This document shows positions 43,890-51,861 of a stretch of DNA of 64,000 nucleotides, piece by piece. Positions within the stretch are counted from its first letter, which is position 1, and each line of letters opens with the position of its first letter. Under the pieces are notes generated by a model. That model was not told the origin of the DNA, did no database searches, and was given only the letters and a program-made list of their open reading frames with translations. A program made the position numbers and the translations under genes. Source of the stretch: Amycolatopsis acidiphila (lineage in GTDB: Bacteria; Actinomycetota; Actinomycetes; Mycobacteriales; Pseudonocardiaceae); assembly GCF_021391495.1 (NCBI RefSeq), contig NZ_CP090063.1, positions 6,572,001 to 6,636,000 on the forward strand. Direction: 5' to 3'.

Positions 43890-45053
43890 ATGACGCGTTC
43901 CTGGGGGGCCGCAGAGGACCCGGCCGAGCCCGCGCCGGTCCTGCACCCGTCCGTGGCGACCGTGCTGATGGTCGCTTGCTCGGTCCTCGGCGGGCTCGGC
44001 ATGTTGTGGGGACTGCGACAGGGTCCGGACGGCGTGCTCCGCTACGCCGACATCGCGGCGGGCGTGCTGTGCAGCCTCGCGCTGGTGTGGCGCTCGCGGG
44101 CGCCGATCGTCGTCGCGGCGGTCGCGGTCGTGGGCGCGGCCTTCTTCGCCTCGGCAGGCGTGGCGAACGTGTTCGCGCTGTTCTCCGTCGCGCGGCGGCG
44201 GAGGCTGCCGGTCGCGCTGGCCCTCGGCGTGCTCAACGTCGCCGCCGGGCTGGTGCTGTACGTGCTGTACCCGTCGAACACGTCGCTGGGCATCACGGCG
44301 GCGGTGAACATCGCGGTCAGCGCCGCCGCCGTCGCCTGGGGCGCGCTCGTCCAGTCGCACCAGCAACTCCTGGCCTCCCTGCGGGAGCGCGCCGAGCGGG
44401 CCGAGGCCGAGCAACGGCTGCGCGCCGACCAGATCCGCAACGCCGAGCGCGCCCGGATCGCCCGCGAGATGCACGACGTCGTGGCCCACCGGGTGTCGCT
44501 CGTCGCGCTGCACGCCGGCGGGCTCCAGGTACGCCCGGACCTGCCTACCGAAGAGGTCTCCTCGGTCGCCGGGCTGATCCGCCAGTGTGCCCAGGACGCG
44601 CTCGACGAGCTGCGCGGGGTCATCGGCATCCTGCGGACCGAAGACCTGTCGCCACTGCCGCAACCCCGGCTGGAGGACATACCCGACCTCGTCGCCGAGT
44701 CCGTGCACGCCGGGCAACCGGTGCGGCTCACGATGTCGGCGGCGGCCGACGACCCGCCGGGCGCGCTCGGCCGCGACGCGTACCGCATCGTGCAGGAGGC
44801 GCTGACCAACGCGCACAAGCACGCACCGGGCGCACCCACCACGGTCACCGTGGAAGGCGCGCCCGGTAAGGGACTTCAGGTCACGGTGCGCAACGAGCTG
44901 GCCCCCGGCGGCGAGCCGCTCCGGCTCGAAGGAGCCGGAGCCGGGCTGCTCGGCCTCACCGAGCGCGTGTCGCTGTCCGGCGGCACGTTCACCCACGGCA
45001 GGACGGCCGACGGCGACTTCCTCGTCCGGGCGGAACTGCGGTGGCCGCGATGA
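43890..45053 (+). CDS. Sensor histidine kinase (HisKA_3 type)
   Basis: A 387-residue kinase. Four to five N-terminal membrane helices (about 20-155) and a short coiled coil lead to the phosphoacceptor His195 in RIAREMHDVVAHRVSLV. The HATPase domain follows (DAYRIVQEALTNAHKHA with the N box, then GAGLLGLTERV). It phosphorylates the response regulator that overlaps it by ATGA. Divergent from the ABC operon, which it probably controls. Confidence 0.92.
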   Translation: MTRSWGAAEDPAEPAPVLHPSVATVLMVACSVLGGLGMLWGLRQGPDGVLRYADIAAGVLCSLALVWRSRAPIVVAAVAVVGAAFFASAGVANVFALFSVARRRRLPVALALGVLNVAAGLVLYVLYPSNTSLGITAAVNIAVSAAAVAWGALVQSHQQLLASLRERAERAEAEQRLRADQIRNAERARIAREMHDVVAHRVSLVALHAGGLQVRPDLPTEEVSSVAGLIRQCAQDALDELRGVIGILRTEDLSPLPQPRLEDIPDLVAESVHAGQPVRLTMSAAADDPPGALGRDAYRIVQEALTNAHKHAPGAPTTVTVEGAPGKGLQVTVRNELAPGGEPLRLEGAGAGLLGLTERVSLSGGTFTHGRTADGDFLVRAELRWPR

Positions 45054-45715
45054 TCCTGCGCGTGCTGCTCGTCGACGACGATCCCCTGGTCCGCGCCGGC
45101 CTCCGGATGGTGCTGTCCGCCGACGCCGCCATCGAGGTCGTCGGCGAGGCCGCCAATGGCCGGGAGGCGGTCGAGATGTCCGGCCGCCTCTGCCCGGACG
45201 TGGTCCTGATGGACCTGCAGATGCCCGTCATGGACGGCGTGCTCGCCACCGCCGCGCTCACCGAGCTGCCGGACCCGCCTGCGGTTCTCGTGCTGACCAC
45301 GTTCCATCTCGACGAGTACGTCGTCGGGGCCCTGCAGGCCGGCGCCCGCGGATACCTGTTGAAGGACACACCGCCGACCGAGATCGCCCGCGCGGTGCAC
45401 ACGGCCGCGGCCGGCAACACCCCGCTCTCCCCCGCCGTCACGCGGACGATGCTGGCCCGGATGAGCCACACCGACGGCAACTCGGCCCGCCGTGAGCGGG
45501 CGCTGCGGCGGCTCCAACCGCTCACCGAGCGCGAACTCGAGGTGGCCGTCGCGGTCGCACAGGGGAAACCGAACGCCGAGATCGCCCGCGAAGCGCACAT
45601 GAGCGAGGCCACGGTCAAGACCCACGTCTCGCGCGCGCTGATGAAGACACAGACCGACAACCGGGTCCAGGTCGCCAGGCTCGTGCACGACGCCGGGCTG
45701 CTGCCGGACGACTGA
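45050..45715 (+). CDS. NarL/LuxR family response regulator
   Basis: A 221-residue regulator. The receiver domain has acidic pocket DDD (9-11), phosphoacceptor Asp55 (VLMDLQMP) and Lys105. The C-terminal LuxR helix-turn-helix is LTEREREVAVAVAQGKPNAEI-like (LTERELEVAVAVAQGKPN, then ATVKTHVSRALMK). ATG 45050 overlaps the kinase stop; a GTG at 45041 would add three residues. Target genes are probably the divergent ABC exporter. Confidence 0.92.
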   Translation: MILRVLLVDDDPLVRAGLRMVLSADAAIEVVGEAANGREAVEMSGRLCPDVVLMDLQMPVMDGVLATAALTELPDPPAVLVLTTFHLDEYVVGALQAGARGYLLKDTPPTEIARAVHTAAAGNTPLSPAVTRTMLARMSHTDGNSARRERALRRLQPLTERELEVAVAVAQGKPNAEIAREAHMSEATVKTHVSRALMKTQTDNRVQVARLVHDAGLLPDD

Positions 45716-45722
45716 GCGGCCG

Positions 45723-46325
45723 TCAGTCCTTGCGCCGGGCGCGGGGACGACCGGCGTGCCCGCCGAGCAGCCCGGCCACGTGCCGGCGGACGTAGGCGCT
45801 GGTGGGAGGTTTGCGGATGACCAGGCTCCGGTAGTACAGCAGCCCGTAGAGCTGTTCCATCAGCAGCGTCTCGTCGACGTCCGCCGCCAGCTCGCCCCGT
45901 TCGCGGGCCGCTCGCAACCGCGCCACGCACGCCTCGCGGCGTGGGCCGAGCAGGTCCCTGTCGAGCCTTTCGGCCAGCGCGGTGTCGTGGTGTGCCGCGC
46001 CCAGCAACCCGAACAGCACGGGCCCGATCGTCGGCGAGGACATCGTCCGCGCCGCCCTCGTCATCTGCGCGGTCAGGTCCGCGACCACGTCGCCGGTGTC
46101 GGGGAACGACTCCGAGTCACTGCCCAGTGAGACCACCGCGTCCAGCAGGAGCACGCCCTTCGACGGCCACCAACGGTAGATCGTCTGCTTGCCCGCCCCG
46201 GCCCGCCGGGCCACGGCCTCGATGCTGACCGACTCGTACCCGACCTCGCGGCACTGCGCGAGCGCGGCGTCGAGGATCGCACGCCGGGACTCGTCGCTGC
46301 GCCGGTACTGGTTCGCCCATGCCAC
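45723..46325 (-). CDS. TetR family regulator
   Basis: A 200-residue TetR protein with VSIEAVARRAGAGKQTIYRWWPSK (about 35-58) as helix-turn-helix and a C-terminal TetR_C-like ligand domain. It converges on the response regulator gene with a gap of 7 bases. GTG start at 46325. No target is apparent. Confidence 0.88.
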   Translation of the reverse strand: MAWANQYRRSDESRRAILDAALAQCREVGYESVSIEAVARRAGAGKQTIYRWWPSKGVLLLDAVVSLGSDSESFPDTGDVVADLTAQMTRAARTMSSPTIGPVLFGLLGAAHHDTALAERLDRDLLGPRREACVARLRAARERGELAADVDETLLMEQLYGLLYYRSLVIRKPPTSAYVRRHVAGLLGGHAGRPRARRKD

Positions 46326-46363
46326 GATGGCAGCCTAGCCGAGCCCGAGACGAACCGTTCCGG

Positions 46364-46522
46364 TCACCTCTTCCGCCTCGGCGCGACCGCCGCGCGGGTG
46401 CACAGGTACAGGTGGATCGCGATCGCCGTGGTGACCACCGCGACCAGCACGACCAATCCTGCGATGAGATAGGCATTGTCGTGCAGGAAGTCACCGGCGC
46501 CGACGGCCTGGTTGGCGTCCAT
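46364..46522 (-). CDS. Small single-helix membrane protein
   Basis: A 52-residue protein, MDANQAVGAGDFLHDNAYLIAG onward, with one membrane helix (about 17-40) and a basic tail APRRKR. ATG 46522 has GGAGAGGGG upstream. Family unknown. It ends 39 bases before the TetR start and may be co-transcribed with it. Confidence 0.6.
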   Translation of the reverse strand: MDANQAVGAGDFLHDNAYLIAGLVVLVAVVTTAIAIHLYLCTRAAVAPRRKR

Positions 46523-46729
46523 CGCGAGCCCCTCTCCGGGTTCAACGGCGCTGAGCCCGAGACGGACCGGTTCGCCTTGACCAACTCTAGGGGCATACCT
46601 GACCAAGGTCAAGACGGACCGTCTCGTGTCAGGCTCGGCGACCCGCCGCCGTGCTTACGGTGAAGGGGACGAGAAGGGGGATGGACATGTCGAAGAAAGA
46701 GAAACCAGGTCGACGTGACCCGGAGTCGG

Positions 46730-46848
46730 CGACCAACTCGGCGGTCCGGGGGGCTGCCGTCCTGGGTGACCGGCAAGGACTCGGTGAAACGCGGCACCCT
46801 CCGACCAACTCTGCGGTCGGGGGTTGCTGTCCTGGGTGACCGGCAAGG
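46730..46848. repeat. Tandem duplication of about 48 bases (offset 70-72) in a gene-free stretch
   Basis: CGACCAACTCGGCGGTC (46730) and CCTGGGTGACCGGCAAGG (46761) recur as CGACCAACTCTGCGGTC (46802) and the identical CCTGGGTGACCGGCAAGG (46831). Between 46523 and 47018 the only other item is a possible 51-codon frame starting MDMSKKEKPGRRDP at 46681, which the duplication runs through. I regard it as probably a broken small gene. Confidence 0.55.
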
Positions 46849-47018
46849 GCGGCAAGCGCGACCGATCGAAGCACGAGGACCGGCTACCGGAACCCGCCGG
46901 ACGCCCAGCTCGCGCAGGCCGGGGCCCACCAGCTGTCCATTATGGACGGGTCACACGCGTTCAACGAGGGCCGAGCCGGAAAGGTGGGGAAGGCGCGCGC
47001 CTTCCCCACCTGCCGGCG

Positions 47019-47399
47019 TCAGTCCGCGGACAGCGCTTCGTCCCGGGTCGCGAAGACCGGGATCTCCTGGTCCAGGCCCGTCAGCTGGAGCGGCCGCGCC
47101 GTGGCGCTGCTCTCCGCGACGACCCGGAGCTTGGTGTGCGTGCCGGCCTCCTGGTGGGCGGCGACCAACGCGGTCAGCCCGGCGGAGCCGAGGAAGTCCA
47201 CACCACCGAGGTCGACGACCAGGATGCCGGGCCGCTCGCGCAGCGCGGTCAGCAGGTGCTTCTCGAACTCCGGGGCGGTGACCATGTCGATGTCGCCGGA
47301 GACCGCGAGTACCGCGGCCTGCCCGTGCTTCTCCACGACAACGCGCACGGTCTGCCCGTTCGGGGGCTCGGCTTGTGGTGACGGATCGACTGAACTCAC
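47019..47399 (-). CDS. STAS-domain anti-sigma factor antagonist
   Basis: A 126-residue SpoIIAA-like protein. VVDLGGVDFLGSAGLTALVAAH (about 72-93) is the STAS signature; the serine in FLGSAG is the expected phosphorylation site for a partner kinase. It would release a sigma factor from an anti-sigma kinase when unphosphorylated. A second STAS gene lies 37 bases upstream; no kinase or sigma gene is adjacent. Confidence 0.88.
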   Translation of the reverse strand: MSSVDPSPQAEPPNGQTVRVVVEKHGQAAVLAVSGDIDMVTAPEFEKHLLTALRERPGILVVDLGGVDFLGSAGLTALVAAHQEAGTHTKLRVVAESSATARPLQLTGLDQEIPVFATRDEALSAD

Positions 47400-47436
47400 G
47401 GCGTCAATATCTCACAGGTCAAGAGAGAACTCAGGA

Positions 47437-47802
47437 TCAGCGGTGCATGGCGTGGCCGAGGTCGGGGCTCAGTGGCAGCCGCCCGGCGAGACCGGCCACC
47501 TCGATGGCCCGATCGACGCAACGGGTGCCGCCGACCAGCCGTAGCGCGACGCCCGCGGCGTCGGCACGGTCGGCGGCGCGCAGCAGCTCGGCCAGTCCCG
47601 CGGTGCCGAGGAACGTCACCCGGGAGAGGTCGAGCACCACCCGGGTGGACACGGCGGCCCACACGGGCTCGAGCGCGACGGACAGCTCGGGCGCCGACGC
47701 GGCGTCGACCTCGCCATCGACCTCGACGACGAGACTGCCCGGCTCGGGCTGGGTGGAACTGATCTGCAGCAAGGGCGGGGTGGGAACGGCGGTAGCCGCC
47801 AT
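47437..47802 (-). CDS. STAS-domain protein with Thr in the phosphorylation position
   Basis: A 121-residue STAS protein, VVLDLSRVTFLGTAGLAELLRA (about 55-76). The usual FLGS serine is Thr here, and conserved cysteine in GGTRCVDRAIEV is notable. It forms a pair with the STAS gene downstream. GGAGGTGC lies before the ATG at 47802. Role as anti-anti-sigma factor is inferred from the family. Confidence 0.85.
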   Translation of the reverse strand: MAATAVPTPPLLQISSTQPEPGSLVVEVDGEVDAASAPELSVALEPVWAAVSTRVVLDLSRVTFLGTAGLAELLRAADRADAAGVALRLVGGTRCVDRAIEVAGLAGRLPLSPDLGHAMHR

Positions 47803-47913
47803 GGAGCACCTCCGAAAGCGGTTGATCCTGCCTGGTCACGCACTGTTCGAGGGCCCCCTCGGGTGCGGACAACGGCTGTGGTCTCAACCGGTGATGGCCC
47901 CTGTTTACCATGG

Positions 47914-47927
47914 ACAGACAGGTCTGT
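47914..47927. promoter_or_regulatory. Palindromic operator upstream of tetR
   Basis: ACAGAC-AG-GTCTGT is a perfect 6-2-6 palindrome, 20 bases upstream of the TetR ATG (47948) and 111 bases upstream of the divergent STAS gene. The site suits autorepression by this TetR. Confidence 0.6.
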
Positions 47928-47947
47928 ACACCCCTAGGGTGATCAGG

Positions 47948-48529
47948 ATGACCGTCCGTCAGGCCGCCGCCAGGGAACGCATTCTGACCACGGCCTACGA
48001 GCTGTTCTCCCGCCGCGGCATCCGCGCGGTCGGGGTGGACGAGGTCGTACGCCGGGCCGGGGTCGTCAAGGCCACCCTGTACCGGCACTTCCCGTCGAAG
48101 GACCAGCTGGTGCTGGCGTTCCTCGCCCGCCGGGAGCAGCTGTGGACGCGCGAGGCGATCGACGCCGGCGCCCGCGGCCGGGCGGCCACCGGCGAGGGCC
48201 GGCTGCTCGCCGTCTTCGACGTGCTCGACGAGCTGTTCCATGCCGGCACCGAGCTCGCGTCGTGCTCGTTCATCAAGGTCCTGCTGGAAATGGGCGCGGA
48301 GCATCCCGTCGGCCAGGCGTGCGTGGGCTACCTGGAGAACGTGCGCGCGCTGTTCCGGGACTGGGCTGAGGAGGCGAAGCTGCCGGATCCGGCGGGATTG
48401 GCGAAGTCATGGCACCTGCTGGTGAAGGGCGCGATCATCGGGGCGGCGGAGGGCGACCTCGAAGCCGCCCGCAGCGCCCGGGTGCTGGCGGAGTGCCTGC
48501 TGGAGCTCGAACGCGCGAAAGCCCGCTGA
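47948..48529 (+). CDS. TetR family regulator
   Basis: A 193-residue TetR protein. GIRAVGVDEVVRRAGVVKATLYRHFPSKDQLV (about 23-54) is the helix-turn-helix region. The ligand domain contains LASCSFIKVLLEMG, as in TetR proteins that control stress or reductase genes. An operator-like palindrome precedes it. The terminator stem begins inside its last codons. Confidence 0.9.
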   Translation: MTVRQAAARERILTTAYELFSRRGIRAVGVDEVVRRAGVVKATLYRHFPSKDQLVLAFLARREQLWTREAIDAGARGRAATGEGRLLAVFDVLDELFHAGTELASCSFIKVLLEMGAEHPVGQACVGYLENVRALFRDWAEEAKLPDPAGLAKSWHLLVKGAIIGAAEGDLEAARSARVLAECLLELERAKAR

Positions 48530-48557
48530 CCCCGTCCCAGGGTCAGCGGGCTTTCGC
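48515..48557. terminator. Bidirectional terminator overlapping the tetR stop
   Basis: An 18-base-pair perfect stem (left arm GCGAAAGCCCGCTGACCC from 48515, right arm from 48540) has a 7-base loop. Read from tetR the 3' arm ends CTTTCGC; read from whiB, AAAG becomes CTTTCGC too, so it can stop both convergent genes. The left arm contains the tetR stop (48527-48529). Confidence 0.85.
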
Positions 48558-48567
48558 CGGTACGGGC

Positions 48568-48822
48568 TCAGGCCGCTTCGGCGCGCGTGCGGCGAAACAG
48601 CTTGCGCCGCTCGCCGTCGGTCGTGCCGCCGAAGATTCCGTGGTCCAGGCCGGTGTCCAGGGCGTACTCGAGACACTCGGCGCGGACCGGACAGCGCGCG
48701 CAGACAGCCTTCGCCTGCGCGACCTGCCGGGCACCCGGGCCCATTTCGGACACGGGGAAGAACAGTTCGGGGTCCTCGTCCCGGCAGGCGGCCCGCTCCT
48801 GCCAGTTGCTCTGATGTGGCAT
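48568..48822 (-). CDS. WhiB family iron-sulfur regulator
   Basis: An 84-residue Wbl protein. Four cysteines (13, 41, 44, 50; CARCPVRAEC) bind a 4Fe-4S cluster, followed by GIFGGTTDGERR, the variant of the G(V/I)WGG turn, and a basic RRKLFRRTR tail for DNA or sigma contact. It resembles WblE/WhiB1 group members. ATG 48822 with GGAGATG upstream. A long upstream region of 300 bases precedes it. Confidence 0.9.
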   Translation of the reverse strand: MPHQSNWQERAACRDEDPELFFPVSEMGPGARQVAQAKAVCARCPVRAECLEYALDTGLDHGIFGGTTDGERRKLFRRTRAEAA

Positions 48823-49126
48823 CTCCTTGCCGCCTCCTCTCGTAGCGTGTGCCAGGCATGGCTCCGCCGCTCCTGCGATCGGTGAAAATGCACGAGACGT
48901 GCGGACCATCCGCGTATTAAACACGAAGTGCCCGGGCTTTCTTCCCACCCTTGAGTTGTGGTGTTCCGCACTAGGCGGTACCCCGGCCGCCCCGGGCCCA
49001 ACCTCATCGGGGTCGATCTCCGGCGCTTTTTCCCGGTTTTTTCGCACACCCTCGTCCGACCTGGGCTTTTGCCGCCGATTCGCGTCGTCCAACGTGCTAA
49101 GTTGGAATACCGGACGAGGAGGTTGG
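48823..49126. promoter_or_regulatory. Divergent regulatory region between whiB and hxlR
   Basis: About 300 bases without a gene. Near the hxlR side CCAAC (49089-49093) and GTTGG (49101-49105) form an inverted repeat with a 7-base gap overlapping a possible -10 TAAGTT (49098-49103). The whiB side has several AT-rich spots but no box I can assign. Confidence 0.45.
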
Positions 49127-49561
49127 ATGGCACCGCGGAAGTGCTCGATCGCCAATGCGCTCGGCGTCGTCGGCGAGCGGTGGACACTGCTGGCGCTGCG
49201 CGAGGTGATGCTCGGCCAGCGGCGGTTCGACCAGATCGCGGCCAACACGGGGGCGAGCCGGGACATCCTGGCGGCGCGGCTGCGCAAGCTCGTCGAGCAC
49301 GGCGTGCTTTCGAAGGAGCAGTACGAGGAGCACCCGCCACGGTACGAGTACGTGCTGACCGAGGCGGGACAGGCGCTGCAGCCGATCCTGCACGGGCTCA
49401 TGCAGTGGGGCGACCGGTATGTGACCGAGGGCCCGGCACCGACGGTGTGGGAGCACACCTGCGGCGCCGAGCTGCGCACGAAGGCGGTGTGCGAGAACTG
49501 CGGGGAGCCGGTCGGCGCAGGCGGGTCGAGGCTCGTGCGGCTGGGTGGCGTGCCGCAGTAG
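49127..49561 (+). CDS. HxlR family regulator
   Basis: A 144-residue MarR-like winged-helix protein: CSIANALGVVGERWTLLALREVMLGQRRF (about 6-34) and DILAARLRKLVEHGVLSKEQY with the wing PPRYEYVLTEAG. The C-terminus has His110, Cys112, Cys122 and Cys125, a possible zinc ribbon. GAGGAGG precedes ATG 49127. The inverted repeat 21 bases upstream may be its own operator. Confidence 0.88.
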   Translation: MAPRKCSIANALGVVGERWTLLALREVMLGQRRFDQIAANTGASRDILAARLRKLVEHGVLSKEQYEEHPPRYEYVLTEAGQALQPILHGLMQWGDRYVTEGPAPTVWEHTCGAELRTKAVCENCGEPVGAGGSRLVRLGGVPQ

Positions 49562-50169
49562 TCAGCGGCGCGGGCCGAAGCGCATCGCGAAGTCCTGGGC
49601 GGCGATGGTGGCGAACGGCCGGTAGGGCCGCAGCCAGGCGAGCCCGCCGCTGACCCGCCACGAGCCCTTCGCGAAGCTGATCCTGCCGCCGGCCCGGACC
49701 GGGGTGCGGGCCAGTGCCGTGTTCAGCGTCTGCAGCACCACACCCGTCACCGGGAACGGCAGCCTCAACCCCGGCGTCACCCGCCGCACGGTGGCCTCCG
49801 CCAGCAGCGAGCCGTTCGTCGCGCTTCCCGTGAACGAAGGCTCGTGCTCGATCTCGAACTCCGCCAGCTCCTTCGGGATCCCCACAGCTCACGGCCACCC
49901 GCCCGGGACGCGGGGCTGTCGACCCAGATGTCGGTGATCGTCAGGCCGAGCCGCCTGCCCCGCCGCACGACGACCGCCGCCAGCAGTTCGTGGTACGGCA
50001 GCAGACCGCCTGGCAGGTAGTCGACGAACGCGGTGGCCACGACGGCCCTGCCCAGCACAGTCACCGGCCGCACCCGCGGCGGCAACGGTGGCAGCGCCGA
50101 CGACGGCACCAACCAGGCCGAGACGTAGCCGTGGCCGCGCAGGTCCCACGGCTCGGCGGGGTAGTCCAC
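49562..50169 (-). pseudogene. Acetoacetate decarboxylase-like protein, frameshifted
   Basis: From GTG 50169 (GAGGAG upstream) the frame reads VDYPAEPWDLRGHGYVSAWLV, then VDYLPGGLLPYHELLAAV and TDIWVDSPASRAGGRELWG. It then shifts; IPKELAEFEIEHEPSFTGS and the rest continue in another frame to 49562. One base is missing in the CCCC run at 49880-49883. Together they give a protein of about 200 residues of the acetoacetate decarboxylase fold. It is the last gene of the AraC-BVMO-GMC cluster, with 8 bases between it and the GMC gene. Confidence 0.7.
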
Positions 50170-50177
50170 TCTGCTCC

Positions 50178-51860
50178 TCACCTCGGGCTGACCGGCAGAC
50201 GCAGCGCACCCGGCGCGGCCTCGGGGACGACCGGGTTCTTCGGCGCGACCGGCTCGAGCCGCACGTACGGCGCGCCCTGCGGTGGCCGCCGGTCGGCCTC
50301 GCCCTTGTTGGGCCACAACGACATCGCACGCTCGGCCTGCGCGGTGATCGTCAGTGCCGGGTTCACGCCGAGGTTCGCGGAGATCGTCGAGCCGTCCACG
50401 ACGTGCAGTCCCTCGTAGCCGTACAGCCGGTGGTACGGGTCGACCACGCCTGTCGCGGGAGAGTCACCGATGGCGCAGCCGCCGATGGAGTGCCCGGTCA
50501 GCGGGATGTTCGCCAGATCGCTCCAGGCCCCGCCCGCGATCCCGCCGATCTTGTCCGCGACCCGGCGCGTCGCCTCGTGTCCGGCCGGGATCCACACCGG
50601 GTTCGGCTCGCCGATCCCCTGCCGGGTGGTCATCCGCCTGCCGAACAGGCCGCGCCTGGTGTAGGTGGTCAGCGAGTTGTCGAGGCTCTGCATCACCAGC
50701 AACGCGATCGTCCGCTCCGACCAGTGCCGCGGGTTCAGCAACCGGCGCAGGTCACGCCGGTGCCGCGCGAGCTCGCGCAGGCCGAGCCGCCACCGGGCGC
50801 GGCCCTCCTGCGCGTCGACGAGCACCGTCATCAGCAGGCCCATCAGGTTGCTGCCGTGCCCGTAGCGCACCGACTCGACGTGGGTGTGCGCGTCCGGATG
50901 CATCGAGGACGTGATCGAGACGCCCTCGGAGTAGTCGACGTCGCCGCCGCGCGCCTTCGCCGCGAGCACCGCCTCGGAGTTCGTGCGCGAGAGCGTGCCG
51001 AGCCGGTCGGAGACGGCGGGCAGGCTGCCACGGTCGCGAAGCCGGTGCAGCAGCCGCTGCGTACCGAGCGCCGCCGCGGAGAACACGACCTGCCCGGCGG
51101 TGAACCTGCCCTTCGCGCGGCCGCCGGTGCGCTTGGTGTGCACTGCGAAACCACCGCCGGGCAACGGCCGGACGTCGGTCACGGTGGTCAGCGCGTGCAC
51201 CGTCGCACCCGCCCGCTCCGCCAGGTACAGGTAGTTCTTGACCAGCGTGTTCTTCGCGTTGTGGCGGCAGCCGGTCATGCACTCGCCGCAGTGCGTGCAG
51301 GCGCTGCGGGCGGGCCCGAGACCGCCGAAGAACGGGTCGGGCTCCTGCTCGCCAGGCCGGTCGCCGAAGAACACCCCGACCTGCGTGGGGTGGTAGGTGT
51401 CGCGCACGCCCATGTCCTCCGCGACCGCACGCAGCACGCGGTCGGCCGGGCTCACTCGCGGATACCCGCGCACGCCGAGCATGCGCTTGGCCTGGTCGTA
51501 GAACGGCGCGAGCTCGTCGCGCCAGTCGGTGATATGGCCCCACTGCTTGTCGCGGTAGAACGCTTCGGGCGGCTCGTACAGCGTGTTGGCGTAGACCAGC
51601 GAGCCGCCGCCGACGCCCGCGCCCGTCAGCACCAGGACGTCGCGCAGCAGGGTGATCCGCTGGATCCCGGTGCAGCCGGCGCCGGGCGCGAACAGGTAGT
51701 CCCTGAGGTGCCAGGAGTTCTTCGCGAACTCGTGGTCGGCGAAGCGCCGCCCCGCCTCCAGCACGCCCACCCGGTAGCCCTTCTCGGTGAGCCGGAGCGC
51801 GGCCACGCTGCCGCCGAAGCCGGAACCGATGACCACCACGTCGTAGTCGAACTCGCCCAC
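50178..51860 (-). CDS. GMC oxidoreductase (cholesterol oxidase-like)
   Basis: A 560-residue FAD enzyme. The N-terminal dinucleotide motif is VVVIGSGFGGS (8-18); a ferredoxin-like cysteine set CTHCGECMTGC (188-198) and a C-terminal GMC block NIPLTGHSIGGCAIGDSP and GLHVVDGSTISANLGVNP follow. It belongs to the group of actinobacterial GMC oxidoreductases related to cholesterol oxidase. It would oxidise an alcohol to a ketone or aldehyde for the monooxygenase encoded just upstream. GTG 51860; the gap to the monooxygenase stop is 1 base. Confidence 0.88.
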   Translation of the reverse strand: MGEFDYDVVVIGSGFGGSVAALRLTEKGYRVGVLEAGRRFADHEFAKNSWHLRDYLFAPGAGCTGIQRITLLRDVLVLTGAGVGGGSLVYANTLYEPPEAFYRDKQWGHITDWRDELAPFYDQAKRMLGVRGYPRVSPADRVLRAVAEDMGVRDTYHPTQVGVFFGDRPGEQEPDPFFGGLGPARSACTHCGECMTGCRHNAKNTLVKNYLYLAERAGATVHALTTVTDVRPLPGGGFAVHTKRTGGRAKGRFTAGQVVFSAAALGTQRLLHRLRDRGSLPAVSDRLGTLSRTNSEAVLAAKARGGDVDYSEGVSITSSMHPDAHTHVESVRYGHGSNLMGLLMTVLVDAQEGRARWRLGLRELARHRRDLRRLLNPRHWSERTIALLVMQSLDNSLTTYTRRGLFGRRMTTRQGIGEPNPVWIPAGHEATRRVADKIGGIAGGAWSDLANIPLTGHSIGGCAIGDSPATGVVDPYHRLYGYEGLHVVDGSTISANLGVNPALTITAQAERAMSLWPNKGEADRRPPQGAPYVRLEPVAPKNPVVPEAAPGALRLPVSPR

Positions 51861-51861
51861 C

